Origin: HXMU1420-13 sp963691715
Lineage (GTDB): Bacteria; Bacteroidota; Rhodothermia; Balneolales; Balneolaceae
Reading direction: 5' to 3'
Assembly (NCBI GenBank): GCA_963691715.1
Contig: OY829281.1
Location: 248,001-312,000 of the forward strand
Length of the DNA: 64,000 nucleotides
The notes under the pieces were generated by a model, which searched no databases, had not been told where the DNA came from, and saw only the letters and a program-made list of their open reading frames with translations. The number at the start of each line of letters is the position of its first letter. The first letter of the stretch is position 1. Below are positions 7,306 through 16,144 of the stretch, piece after piece. Both the position numbers and the translations under genes were made by a program.

Positions 7306-8742
7306 TCAAATAAATATGAGCGTTACCAAAATATAGATTGGCACTAATATACCTACTGACCAGATCATATAACCACCAAAACTTGGCATTTTTACTCCAT
7401 TTTGATCTGCAATAGATTTAACCATAAAATTTGGGGCATTTCCAATATAGGTTAAGGCACCAAAAAATACAGCTCCAGCAGAAATGGCTATCAAAGTGCT
7501 GGTCATTTCATTCATTAGCATTTCAGCATTACCTCCTGCAGCATTGAAGAATACAAGGTAAGTAGGAGCGTTGTCAAGAAAAGCGGAGAGTGTTCCTGTA
7601 ATCCAGAAAAACATAGAATTAATAGGATCACCAGATCCATCAAAAACGGCATTATTAATAAATTGAAGGGCGCCTTGACCTTGATTAGCTGCCTTTAACA
7701 TAGCAATTGGAGCTATGATTGTGATAAAAATTCCGGCAAATAATTTACCTACTTCTTGAATGGGGAACCAGTTGAAGCCATTCGCTGAACGAGATTCCTT
7801 TGATGTGGCCTTCCAACTAATCCATGTTAAACATAATAGAAGAGCATCGCGAACTAAGTTCTCATATTTCACATGTACATGATAAATGGTGATTTCTCCC
7901 AAGTGTACTAACCCGGAAAAGAGTACTGCGGCAACTACACCTAAAATCAAAAGTAGATTAAAACTTCCTTCAATACCTAGAGATTCATTTCCATCGTCCT
8001 TTGGAGGTGTGTTAGTTTCTTTATTATATAAATATTTATCCCACATGTAATAAACAACAAGTAAAATGGTGGCAACAAAAACCATTTCCCAAAAAAGGTG
8101 AGTGGTTGTCCAGAAAAAACCTACACCTTGCAAAAATCCAAGAAAAAGTGGCGGATCCCCAAGTGGAGTTAAAGAACCTCCTACATTTGCGACTAAGAAT
8201 ATGAAGAAAATAACTACATGCTTTTTCGTTGACCGCCATGCATTGGCTCTTAGGATGGGGCGTATCAGAAGCATTGCAGCACCCGTTGTACCCATCCAGC
8301 TTGCAAGTAGGGTACCAATTAAAAGGATAGCTGTATTTACTTCTGGCGTTCCTTTTAAATAGCCTTTAATTCGAACACCACCAGAAATTGTAAAGAGAGC
8401 TAGGAGGAGGATTATAAAAGGGAAATATTCTAGTAAATAAGCATGAAGTACTTCATAAAGAGTAGATTCATATCCAAAAAAGACAGTCATAGGAATGATC
8501 AGTAATAATCCCCAAAATGCAGAAACTTTGCCAAAATTATGATGCCACCACTCTTCGTTCACCAAAGGACAAATGGCAATAGATAAAAGGATTCCAACAA
8601 ATGGGATTGTCCACAATAAGCCTAGGCCGCTTCCATCAATTCCATGTCCACTACCTTCTGCTGCGAGAAGTAAATTCGGCATCATGGAAAAACCCGCAGA
8701 TATGTATATTAACTTCGATACTTGTTTAATGAGTTTAGTCAT
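7306..8742 (-). CDS. NhaD/ArsB-type sodium:proton antiporter (ion transporter superfamily)
   Basis: Predicted inner-membrane Na+/H+ antiporter for sodium and pH homeostasis. About 478 residues with a dozen or so hydrophobic segments; a short hydrophobic N-terminus ends near LLAAEG. Family-like features are the re-entrant NVGGSLTPLGDPPLFLGFL stretch and a second half containing FLDNAPTYLVFFN and GNAPNF. I chose ATG at 8742; an in-frame GTG at 8745 is also possible. The following gene, an outer-membrane barrel, begins one base after its stop. Substrate assignment rests on family resemblance. Confidence 0.8.
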   Translation of the reverse strand: MTKLIKQVSKLIYISAGFSMMPNLLLAAEGSGHGIDGSGLGLLWTIPFVGILLSIAICPLVNEEWWHHNFGKVSAFWGLLLIIPMTVFFGYESTLYEVLHAYLLEYFPFIILLLALFTISGGVRIKGYLKGTPEVNTAILLIGTLLASWMGTTGAAMLLIRPILRANAWRSTKKHVVIFFIFLVANVGGSLTPLGDPPLFLGFLQGVGFFWTTTHLFWEMVFVATILLVVYYMWDKYLYNKETNTPPKDDGNESLGIEGSFNLLLILGVVAAVLFSGLVHLGEITIYHVHVKYENLVRDALLLCLTWISWKATSKESRSANGFNWFPIQEVGKLFAGIFITIIAPIAMLKAANQGQGALQFINNAVFDGSGDPINSMFFWITGTLSAFLDNAPTYLVFFNAAGGNAEMLMNEMTSTLIAISAGAVFFGALTYIGNAPNFMVKSIADQNGVKMPSFGGYMIWSVGILVPIYILVTLIFI

Positions 8743-8928
8743 CACAAAAAATTAGTTTAATTCTTTTTTTCATTCCCAATTATGTTATCGGTAAGAAGCA
8801 TATTTCTGTAAAGCTTTACAAATTCTGAATCCAATAAATTTCAAGTTGATAAGTTTAAATAATCTATTGGTTAAAAAACGAATATTTTCTTTTTGATGTT
8901 TATTATTTAAACAAATTTTTAAAAAAGA

Positions 8929-9213
8929 ATGGAATCATTATCAGATAATCAAATCATAAACTATATCACAGATTTAAAAGACTGGAATTATGGGAAAGAC
9001 AAAATTTCGAAAAAATTTGAGTTTCGAGATTTTAAAGATGCTCTAGCTTTTATCATTAAAGTTGGGATCGAAGCCGAAAAATCGAATCATCATCCTGAAA
9101 TAATTAATATATACAACCAAGTTACTATTGCCCTACAAACCCACGATGTCGGAAATAAGGTGAGTATTAAAGATATCGATCTTGCAAGAAATATCGAGAA
9201 AATAGTGTCTTAG
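8929..9213 (+). CDS. phhB: Pterin-4a-carbinolamine dehydratase
   Basis: Dehydrates 4a-hydroxytetrahydropterin, the by-product of aromatic amino-acid hydroxylases, so the cofactor can be recycled. The 94-residue product has the family motif EKSNHHPE with active-site His54 and His55, and a second conserved His72 (QTHDVG). Length is typical. No hydroxylase gene is adjacent. The PTPS and folE2 genes at 26.4-27.8 kb could supply a reduced pterin. Confidence 0.92.
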   Translation: MESLSDNQIINYITDLKDWNYGKDKISKKFEFRDFKDALAFIIKVGIEAEKSNHHPEIINIYNQVTIALQTHDVGNKVSIKDIDLARNIEKIVS

Positions 9214-9254
9214 TTAAATTTAGGTTCGAATAGAATTATCTAAATAAAAAACCC

Positions 9255-9262
9255 TATATTTA
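9255..9262 (+). promoter_or_regulatory. Possible -7 box of the rpsF operon
   Basis: TATATTTA is one base off the TAnnTTTG consensus. It would place transcription start a few bases before the first leader hairpin at 9272. I see no convincing -33 TTG at the usual distance, so support is weak and mainly positional. Confidence 0.25.
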
Positions 9263-9271
9263 AGGCTATCT

Positions 9272-9312
9272 GTTACTCGGCGAAAGTGGAGTAACTGTTT
9301 CAACCGGAAACA
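9272..9312 (+). promoter_or_regulatory. Double-hairpin leader of the rpsF-rpsR-rplI operon (candidate S6:S18 binding site)
   Basis: Two hairpins abut without a spacer. The first (9272-9295) pairs GTTACTC with GAGTAAC and is extended inside by G-U and C-G pairs closing a GAAA tetraloop. The second (9296-9312) pairs TGTTTC with GAAACA around the loop AACCG. A conserved leader motif that presents a CCG trinucleotide to the S6:S18 complex is known upstream of rpsF-rpsR in many phyla. Here CCG (9304-9306) sits in the second loop, 23 bases before the rpsF ATG. The described motif has CCG in a bulge beside a hairpin, so this would be a variant. Confidence 0.55.
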
Positions 9313-9328
9313 TCCAAAGACAAACTTA

Positions 9329-9703
9329 ATGAGCAAAAATTATTACGAATTTACTTATATAGTAAATCCTGTTCTTGAAGAAGAACAATACAAAGAAGTC
9401 GTTGAAAAAGTTAATAAGCTTTTCACTGATAATGGCTCAGAAATCGAAGAAGTTGATGAATGGGGCTTACGTAAGCTTGCATACGAAATCGATAAAAAGA
9501 ACAGCGGCTATTATGTTAATATGTATTTGACAGGCCCAGCTGATGCGATAGCAGTTGTTGAAAGAGCACTACGTATTGATGATCATTTTATGCGTTACTT
9601 AACGCTGAAATTTGATGCTAAAATGCTACGCCATCGCGATTTAGTTAAGAAGAATGCTGTACCGAATGTATTCGAGATAGTTGAAGAAACAACGGAAGGC
9701 TAA
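9329..9703 (+). CDS. rpsF: 30S ribosomal protein S6
   Basis: Small-subunit platform protein that binds as a heterodimer with S18. The 124-residue product begins MSKNYYEFTYIVNPVLEEEQ and has the S6 core EWGLRKLAYEI and DDHFMRYLTLKF. Length is normal, with a short acidic C-terminal tail. First gene of rpsF-rpsR-rplI, 24 bases ahead of rpsR, behind a structured leader. Confidence 0.95.
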   Translation: MSKNYYEFTYIVNPVLEEEQYKEVVEKVNKLFTDNGSEIEEVDEWGLRKLAYEIDKKNSGYYVNMYLTGPADAIAVVERALRIDDHFMRYLTLKFDAKMLRHRDLVKKNAVPNVFEIVEETTEG

Positions 9704-9727
9704 TCACTAACAAAAATTGATATTATC

Positions 9728-9979
9728 ATGATTAAGAACCCATCTCATCCTAAAAAAAGTGTCCGTAAAGTAAAGCAGTGTAAGTTTACACAGGCTGGAC
9801 TAGAATACATCGATTACAAAGATGTGGAAACTCTACAGCGTTTCACTAACGATCAAGGTAAAATTTTACCGAGACGAGTTACTGGTACATCAGCAAAACA
9901 TCAAAGACAGCTTACAAGAGCAATCAAAAGAGCACGTTTTCTTGCTCTGATGCCATACGTAGCTGAAAATTTAAGGTAA
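9728..9979 (+). CDS. rpsR: 30S ribosomal protein S18
   Basis: Platform protein that pairs with S6 and binds 16S rRNA. The 83-residue basic product contains YIDYKDVETLQRF and the signature GKILPRRVTGTSAKHQRQL, followed by TRAIKRARFLALMPY. One Cys is present near the N-terminus (KQCKF). Middle gene of the rpsF-rpsR-rplI operon, 19 bases before rplI. Confidence 0.95.
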   Translation: MIKNPSHPKKSVRKVKQCKFTQAGLEYIDYKDVETLQRFTNDQGKILPRRVTGTSAKHQRQLTRAIKRARFLALMPYVAENLR

Positions 9980-9998
9980 TCTATACAGAAGAAACGCT

Positions 9999-10445
9999 AT
10001 GAAAATTATCCTAAAAGAAAATATAGAAAAGTTAGGCGTTGCTGGCGACCTAGTTACTGTAAAAGACGGTTACGGACGTAACTATTTAATCCCTCAAAAA
10101 AAAGCTGTATTAGCAACCAAAGGTGCTATAGACGAACTTGAATTAATGAAAGCGCGTGTAGCCAAAAAAGCTGAACTTACAGTAAAAGAGGCTAAGGATA
10201 TTGCCGGTAAAATCGAGTCAACTTCTTTAACTATTTCTGTAACTACAGGGGAAGACGACAAAATTTTTGGAACGGTAACAAACGTACAAATTGCAGAAGC
10301 TCTTGCAGAGAAAGGTATAAACGTTGATAGAAGAAATATTACCATTGATGGTGATGTAAAGCTATTAGGCGAATATTCAGCTACAGTAAACTTGCTTGGT
10401 GATCTAAAACCTAAAGCGAAGTTCTGGGTTGTTAAAGCTGATTAG
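9999..10445 (+). CDS. rplI: 50S ribosomal protein L9
   Basis: Elongated large-subunit protein that binds 23S rRNA near the L1 stalk. The 148-residue product has the N-terminal RNA-binding domain (MKIILKENIEKLGVAGDLV, then VKDGYGRNYLIPQKKA), a connecting helix, and the C-terminal domain (GEDDKIFGTVTNVQIAEAL). Length matches the family. Last gene of the S6-S18-L9 operon; I see no clear terminator before dsbD. Confidence 0.95.
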   Translation: MKIILKENIEKLGVAGDLVTVKDGYGRNYLIPQKKAVLATKGAIDELELMKARVAKKAELTVKEAKDIAGKIESTSLTISVTTGEDDKIFGTVTNVQIAEALAEKGINVDRRNITIDGDVKLLGEYSATVNLLGDLKPKAKFWVVKAD

Positions 10446-10558
10446 TTGTTTACGCTTTGATCTTTAATTTTCTGTTTGGGCTGAATGAATCTATAATTTC
10501 TATTCCAATTGTTTGGACGGAAATGTAGTTCATAACACATAAATACTATTAAGCCCTA

Positions 10559-12463
10559 ATGAAATTGCTTAAACATCTTTTCGTGGGAAGCATCTTTACG
10601 ATGCTCTTCCCACTGTTTATTTTTGCTCAAATCCCTGATCCAGTAAAATTTGAGATCAAGGAAATCCCAGAGACTGTGCAAGCTGGCGACATCTTCAATA
10701 TTGTAATTGATGCAACTATTGAAGGCAATTGGCATCTTTATTCCATACTTAATAATCCAGACGCTGGTCCTTTTCCTACCGAGTTTTCAGCGAAATCACC
10801 TAATTTTATTATAGCGGAAGATATACTTGAAACAAAAGCAATCATAGAATTTGATCCTAATTTTGAAGCAGAATTAGGTTGGCATTCAACATTTGCACAA
10901 TTTGAGCTGCCAATTGCTATAAAAACCAGCGAAAAAGGCCTTCAAACACTCGATATCGAAGTATTTTATCAGGTATGTGATGATCGAGTATGCCTTCCAC
11001 CAAAAACTAAATCGATCATTGCATCAGTTAATGTAAATGGTATTTCAAGCGCACCAGTTGAAGGTTCAATGAGCAATACAGAAGTTTCTAATGCTGATGA
11101 AACCCAAGACATATCATTAAATAAAAATGGGTTATTTTCATTTATATGGATTGCTCTTTTAGCTGGATTTGCTGCATTACTTACTCCCTGTGTTTTTCCA
11201 ATGATCCCTCTCACTGTTTCTTACTTTTCTAAGAATACAGAAAATAACAAAGGAGTTGGCCAAGCATTATTATTTGGATTAGCTATAGTAATTACTTTTA
11301 CATTAATTGGGGTTGCATTGGCGGCAATATTTGGTGTTTCAGCTGCCCAAAATTTTGCATCGGATCCTTTTATAAACTTGTTTATTGCACTTGTGCTTAT
11401 TGCTTTTGGTTTGAGTTTATTAGGTATGTATGAACTCCAATTGCCACATCAATTCACTAATTTTTTAAATAAAAAAAGTAGTGAGAGTTCTGGAATAGTT
11501 GGAATTTTATTTATGGCAATGACTATAAGTGCCGTGTCATTTTCATGCACTGCTCCTTTTGTAGGTGCTGTTTTTGCGGCTACAGTAGCTGGGGAATGGT
11601 TCTATCCAATCATTGGAATGATTGGGTTTTCAGCTGCATTTGCTAGTCCATTTGTATTATTTGCATTATTCCCTAAATGGCTTGAGTCGCTTCCAAAAAG
11701 TGGAGCTTGGATGAATATTGTGAAAGTACTTCTGGGATTTATAGAAATAGCAGCAGCAATAAAATTTTTATCGAATGTAGATCTAGTGATGGGGTGGGGG
11801 CTCATTAGTCGACCCTTTGCAATTGCTGCATGGATATCTATATTTTTTATTGCTGGGTTGTATGTCCTCGGGATTTTTATATTAAAACATGAGACCAAGC
11901 AAGAGACTGTCAGCGCTGGTAGATTGCTATTAGCAATACCATTTTTTCTTTTTTGCTTTTACTTAATTCCAGGCTTAATGGGAGCTTCCCTTGGAATTTG
12001 GGACTCTTGGCTCCCTCCAAAAATGCAAACCGATGTTAGTGTTGTAGGTAGTATAGCAGCTATTAGTAGTGGCTCCTCTTTCGATTCGATTAATGGAAAT
12101 TGGACCGAAAATTATGAAAAAGCTATTGCAGAAGCAGAGCAAGAAAATATTCCCGTTTTTATTGATTTTACTGGTTACACCTGTACAAATTGTCGTGCTA
12201 TGGAATCAAATGTTTTTCCTTTACCTGAAGTTATAGAGCAATTCAATAAAATGAAGCTAGTAAAACTATATACAGATGGTGGTGCTGATGCACAAAAAAA
12301 TCAACAATTGCAGTTTTTCCTTACTGGTAATGTAGCACTCCCAACGTATGTCATTTTAGATCCAGCTGAGGAAAAAGTTCTTGCAATGGAGTTAGGTTAC
12401 ATTGATTCCAAAAAATTTGTATCATTTTTAGAAGAAGGCATTAATCTTTACCAATTACCTTAG
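10559..12463 (+). CDS. dsbD: Thiol:disulfide interchange protein DsbD
   Basis: Moves reducing equivalents from cytoplasmic thioredoxin to periplasmic disulfide isomerisation and cytochrome c maturation. The 634-residue product has a signal peptide and a periplasmic alpha domain with Cys140 and Cys145 (QVCDDRVCLPP). A roughly eight-helix core follows, with one Cys in TPCVFPMIPL and one in SFSCTAPF. The C-terminal thioredoxin domain has CTNC at residues 542-545. All three redox pairs are present, so it should be functional. Gap of 70 bases to the next gene. Confidence 0.93.
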   Translation: MKLLKHLFVGSIFTMLFPLFIFAQIPDPVKFEIKEIPETVQAGDIFNIVIDATIEGNWHLYSILNNPDAGPFPTEFSAKSPNFIIAEDILETKAIIEFDPNFEAELGWHSTFAQFELPIAIKTSEKGLQTLDIEVFYQVCDDRVCLPPKTKSIIASVNVNGISSAPVEGSMSNTEVSNADETQDISLNKNGLFSFIWIALLAGFAALLTPCVFPMIPLTVSYFSKNTENNKGVGQALLFGLAIVITFTLIGVALAAIFGVSAAQNFASDPFINLFIALVLIAFGLSLLGMYELQLPHQFTNFLNKKSSESSGIVGILFMAMTISAVSFSCTAPFVGAVFAATVAGEWFYPIIGMIGFSAAFASPFVLFALFPKWLESLPKSGAWMNIVKVLLGFIEIAAAIKFLSNVDLVMGWGLISRPFAIAAWISIFFIAGLYVLGIFILKHETKQETVSAGRLLLAIPFFLFCFYLIPGLMGASLGIWDSWLPPKMQTDVSVVGSIAAISSGSSFDSINGNWTENYEKAIAEAEQENIPVFIDFTGYTCTNCRAMESNVFPLPEVIEQFNKMKLVKLYTDGGADAQKNQQLQFFLTGNVALPTYVILDPAEEKVLAMELGYIDSKKFVSFLEEGINLYQLP

Positions 12464-12533
12464 TATTACATACAGCTACTTTTTTATTCATAATTATTAA
12501 TGTGCCGTCGGTTTGAGGGCCTATATTTGATTA

Positions 12534-15500
12534 ATGCACTCTGTTCAAAAACAGGTAGTTCTATTTTTTTTATATATCCTTTTACTAGGATTTTGCAATT
12601 CTTATGCCTTTGCCCAATCAAAGATTAGTAATGAAATAGAAATATCCATACTGAAATCAGATACTACATTATATCTGGGAGACTGGGTTATTGAATCAAC
12701 GATTAAAATGTATTCTAAGTCAGAGTTCTTTGATTCAACTAGTTGGAAATTTGATGCAATAAATGGGTTACTACGTATTCAGGCACCATTAACAAATCCA
12801 GTAAAGATTGAGTTTTCGAGCCTTCCTATTACATTTCCAAAAATAATACGATTGAATTCGAGAGTATCACTCTCTGATACGAATATAACAGATCAAAAAA
12901 ATCGATTTACTCGTGAATCTACCATGGATTTAAATTTTGATTCTGATTTGCAACAAACTGGAAGTTTAAGTCGAGGCATAATCATAGGATCAAATCAGGA
13001 TTTTGCTTTGGAGAGTGGATTGAATTTTGAACTTTCTGGTTCATTAACCGACGACTTAACGCTCGATGCTGTGCTGACGGATCGAAGTATTCCAATACAA
13101 CCTGATGGTACCACTCAAAGTATCCGTGAATTTGATAAAGTTTTGATACGACTCCAATCAGATAAAACATCGTTGGAGATGGGTGATGTAGACATTGAAT
13201 TAAAGCAATCAACATTTGCGCGATTAAATCGAAGGCTACAAGGGGCGATCGGATCTTATAATTCAGATAAAGGTACGGTGAATACAGCATTTTCAACTGT
13301 AAGAGGTACTTTTTTAACTCAGAGGTTTGATGGGGAAGATGGAGTTCAGGGGCCATATCGATTAAGAGGTAAAAATGGGGAAGAATTTATTATAGTATTA
13401 GCGGGCACTGAACGGGTGTATATTAATGGTAATCAAGTAAAGAGAGGAGAAAATAACGAGTATATAATAGATTATGGAGTAGGAGAAATTACATTTACCG
13501 ATCAGATATTTATTAAAGATGAAACTCGAATTTATGTAGAATATGAGTATATCGATCAGGATTTCAATCGCACACTTATAGCTGCAGAAGCACAAGATAA
13601 TTTTTTTGATGATCGAATGAAATTAGGGGTAACTGTAATTCGCCAAGCCGATGGAGATGATTTATTATCACAACAAGCGCTTACGCAAGAAGAAATTCAA
13701 ATACTAAGGCAGGTTGGGGATAATTTGGATCAAGCCATAGTTTCTGGAGTAGTTTCAAACTCCAGTGATAGCGAAAATAATGTTAGATACGCTCAGATTG
13801 ATACCACATATAATGGAGAAACGTATTCGATATTTAAAAATATCCCAAATTCGAATAACTCAAATTTGGTAGTCCGTTTTTCTAAAGTTGGTTTAGGAAC
13901 GGGTAGTTATGAGCGTATTGGTGATACCATAAATGGATTGCTTTTTAATTGGGTTGGGCCAAATAATGGTAGTTATGAACCCTTTAGACAATTACCCGCA
14001 CCTCAAAAACATCAAATGATTGCATTAAATACTCAATTTTCGATGACTGATAATATATTTTGGTCGGGAGAATTTTCATTGAGTGATTTTGATAAAAATA
14101 GATTTTCAAACAAAGATAATGTTGATAATATGGATATGGCAATGCAAGCAAGCGTATCTATGAAAGAATTAGATATTGGATTTGCAGATGTAGATATAGA
14201 TATAAAGAGACGGCAAAGTGGTAAAAATTTTCAATTTTTCGAGCGCACAAGAGAAGTAGAATTTGATAGAAAATGGAATATCAATGAATTTGATACGAGT
14301 GGAGAACTCTTGAATGAAATTCAAACTAAACTAAACTTTTCAGACCGTTCCAATCTTAGTTTCGGGTTTGGTCAGCTAAGTATTTCAGGATTTGAAAGTA
14401 TACGTCAACATTCAGAATTGAACCTAGAAAGTACGAGTAAGTTGGGAGTTGAATATGCACAAGAATATATCTCAGCAAAAAATAGTGTAATTGATAATTC
14501 TAGTGAATGGTTTCGTCAACATGGTCAAATACATTGGAAAATAAAGGATGCCTTTACCCCATTTGTACAGTTTGAACATGAAGATTTGAGAGATCGAATT
14601 GGTTCCATAGAACTTAGTACTGAATCTCAAAAATTTTATGAAATCGGTCCTGGTATTAGTTTTAGAAAAAATAAACTAAGCGTATCAGCTGCGTATATTT
14701 TAAGACAAGAAGAAGGAATTATTGATGGTGAATTTAATAAAGAATCTATAGCTAGGGAACAACGATATCATTTAGATTACAACTCAAATATTGGATTTAA
14801 TACCCAACATCGCGTTCATCTTCGAAATAAAAATTATACAGAGGAATTTGAATCTACTGGTAGGAATGATCAAAATGGGTTCCAAATATACTCCAAGATG
14901 AATCTCAATCGTGAATCTTTTAAAACTAGATTTACTTACCGAACAAATACACAGCGACAAGCAATTCGTCAAGAGGCATATATTGAAGTTGGGCCAGAGT
15001 TGGGTCAATTTGTTTGGATAGATGAAAATGAGAATGGAATTGAAGAAATCGATGAATTTTTTCCCGAATTATCACCCAATGAAGGAACTTATGTACTCCA
15101 ATTTCTTCCATCCGACCAACTACTACCTGTCATTAATCTTAATTCTCAACTTACATTAGACTGGAGCCCCTTCCAAAAATTGGAACAAGTATCTGGCGAA
15201 AAATTATGGTTTCATACTATTAAATTTAAATCACTTATAGATCTAAGAGAACTTTCAACCTCTTCTAAGGAAGGAGATATCTATTTATTAAAGTTAAATA
15301 CATTTCGAAATGACTCAACTACGTTGAATGGCTCAATACGAGTAGAGCAGAGTTTACAAGTAGAGCCAATGCAGAATTTATTTTTAAAGTTGAGTTTTAA
15401 TGCCTCTGATCGATTAAATAAACGAACAATTGAAATCCAAAAGAAAAAAAGTAACCAACTTTTTCTGGATTTGAATTATCAGCTCAATAAAGATCTTAAA

Positions 15501-15971
15501 TTGAGACTAGACTCTTCAATGGGCACAAATATTTTAAAAAGCGATGAGATTTCAAATAGAACCTATGATATTCGTTTTTTTTCTGTCAATCCCGGATTCA
15601 CCTCAAGAATTTCCAGATCGTTTCAGTACGGGGTACATTTTGGCTATAACTTTAAAGAAGATGTTCAATTTGAAAGAGTACATGCAAAAACATCTAAACT
15701 AAAGACCTATCTAAGAGCTTTTATGTGGCAGAAAGTACAATCAACAGCAAATATTGAATTAAGGGATACTAAAATTACTGGTGTAACCAATTCATTTACT
15801 AATTATGAACTTACCGAAGGTACAGGAACGGGTACTCATTTAGTATGGACACTCAGCGCAGCGTATAGAATTAATGATTTGATTAGGCTCAATTTTAACT
15901 ATGATGGTAGAACGGTTAAGGATCGCGCAGATATACATACATTAAAGCTGGTTGTGAGCGCTATTTTTTAA
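12534..15971 (+). CDS. Large uncharacterised outer-membrane beta-barrel-like protein
   Basis: I do not recognise a named family with certainty. The 1145-residue product has a signal peptide (cleavage near SYAFAQ). A conserved-looking block follows at about residues 145-230 (GSLSRGIIIGSNQD, SGSLTDDLTLDAVL, SIPIQPDGTTQSI, FDKVLIRL). It continues as several hundred residues of alternating short beta-strands and ends in an aromatic terminal strand (LVVSAIF). This suggests an integral outer-membrane protein. The repeated strand-turn style resembles segments of the T9SS translocon SprA, but it is about half that length. No sorting domain and no lipobox. Function unknown. Confidence 0.7.
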   Translation: MHSVQKQVVLFFLYILLLGFCNSYAFAQSKISNEIEISILKSDTTLYLGDWVIESTIKMYSKSEFFDSTSWKFDAINGLLRIQAPLTNPVKIEFSSLPITFPKIIRLNSRVSLSDTNITDQKNRFTRESTMDLNFDSDLQQTGSLSRGIIIGSNQDFALESGLNFELSGSLTDDLTLDAVLTDRSIPIQPDGTTQSIREFDKVLIRLQSDKTSLEMGDVDIELKQSTFARLNRRLQGAIGSYNSDKGTVNTAFSTVRGTFLTQRFDGEDGVQGPYRLRGKNGEEFIIVLAGTERVYINGNQVKRGENNEYIIDYGVGEITFTDQIFIKDETRIYVEYEYIDQDFNRTLIAAEAQDNFFDDRMKLGVTVIRQADGDDLLSQQALTQEEIQILRQVGDNLDQAIVSGVVSNSSDSENNVRYAQIDTTYNGETYSIFKNIPNSNNSNLVVRFSKVGLGTGSYERIGDTINGLLFNWVGPNNGSYEPFRQLPAPQKHQMIALNTQFSMTDNIFWSGEFSLSDFDKNRFSNKDNVDNMDMAMQASVSMKELDIGFADVDIDIKRRQSGKNFQFFERTREVEFDRKWNINEFDTSGELLNEIQTKLNFSDRSNLSFGFGQLSISGFESIRQHSELNLESTSKLGVEYAQEYISAKNSVIDNSSEWFRQHGQIHWKIKDAFTPFVQFEHEDLRDRIGSIELSTESQKFYEIGPGISFRKNKLSVSAAYILRQEEGIIDGEFNKESIAREQRYHLDYNSNIGFNTQHRVHLRNKNYTEEFESTGRNDQNGFQIYSKMNLNRESFKTRFTYRTNTQRQAIRQEAYIEVGPELGQFVWIDENENGIEEIDEFFPELSPNEGTYVLQFLPSDQLLPVINLNSQLTLDWSPFQKLEQVSGEKLWFHTIKFKSLIDLRELSTSSKEGDIYLLKLNTFRNDSTTLNGSIRVEQSLQVEPMQNLFLKLSFNASDRLNKRTIEIQKKKSNQLFLDLNYQLNKDLKLRLDSSMGTNILKSDEISNRTYDIRFFSVNPGFTSRISRSFQYGVHFGYNFKEDVQFERVHAKTSKLKTYLRAFMWQKVQSTANIELRDTKITGVTNSFTNYELTEGTGTGTHLVWTLSAAYRINDLIRLNFNYDGRTVKDRADIHTLKLVVSAIF

Positions 15972-16144
15972 TTTAAATGAATCAATGAACCAATAATTTT
16001 AAAAAATTAACAGTTATGTAAAAAAAACCTCAAAAAGTTATCACTTTTGATCTTCATGAGCTTTGACATTTATTACAAAATGGCATATCCTTTTGCCTTA
16101 CCAATCATTGATATTAACATTTTAAAAAACACTTTGGAGTGAAC

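Noticed and set aside
12522..12529. TATATTTG, a perfect TAnnTTTG box, before the 1145-residue gene
   Set aside because: It ends four bases before the ATG, so the implied transcript would start at or after the start codon. No alternative downstream start keeps the signal peptide.
12982..13595. Antisense open frames within the 1145-residue gene (up to 124 codons)
   Set aside because: No recognisable domain, signal or ribosome site; expected shadows of a long AT-rich gene.
16062..16095. TTTG followed after 20 bases by TATCCTTTTG upstream of exbB
   Set aside because: The -33 box and spacing fit, but the -7 element has extra bases relative to TAnnTTTG; not strong enough to annotate.
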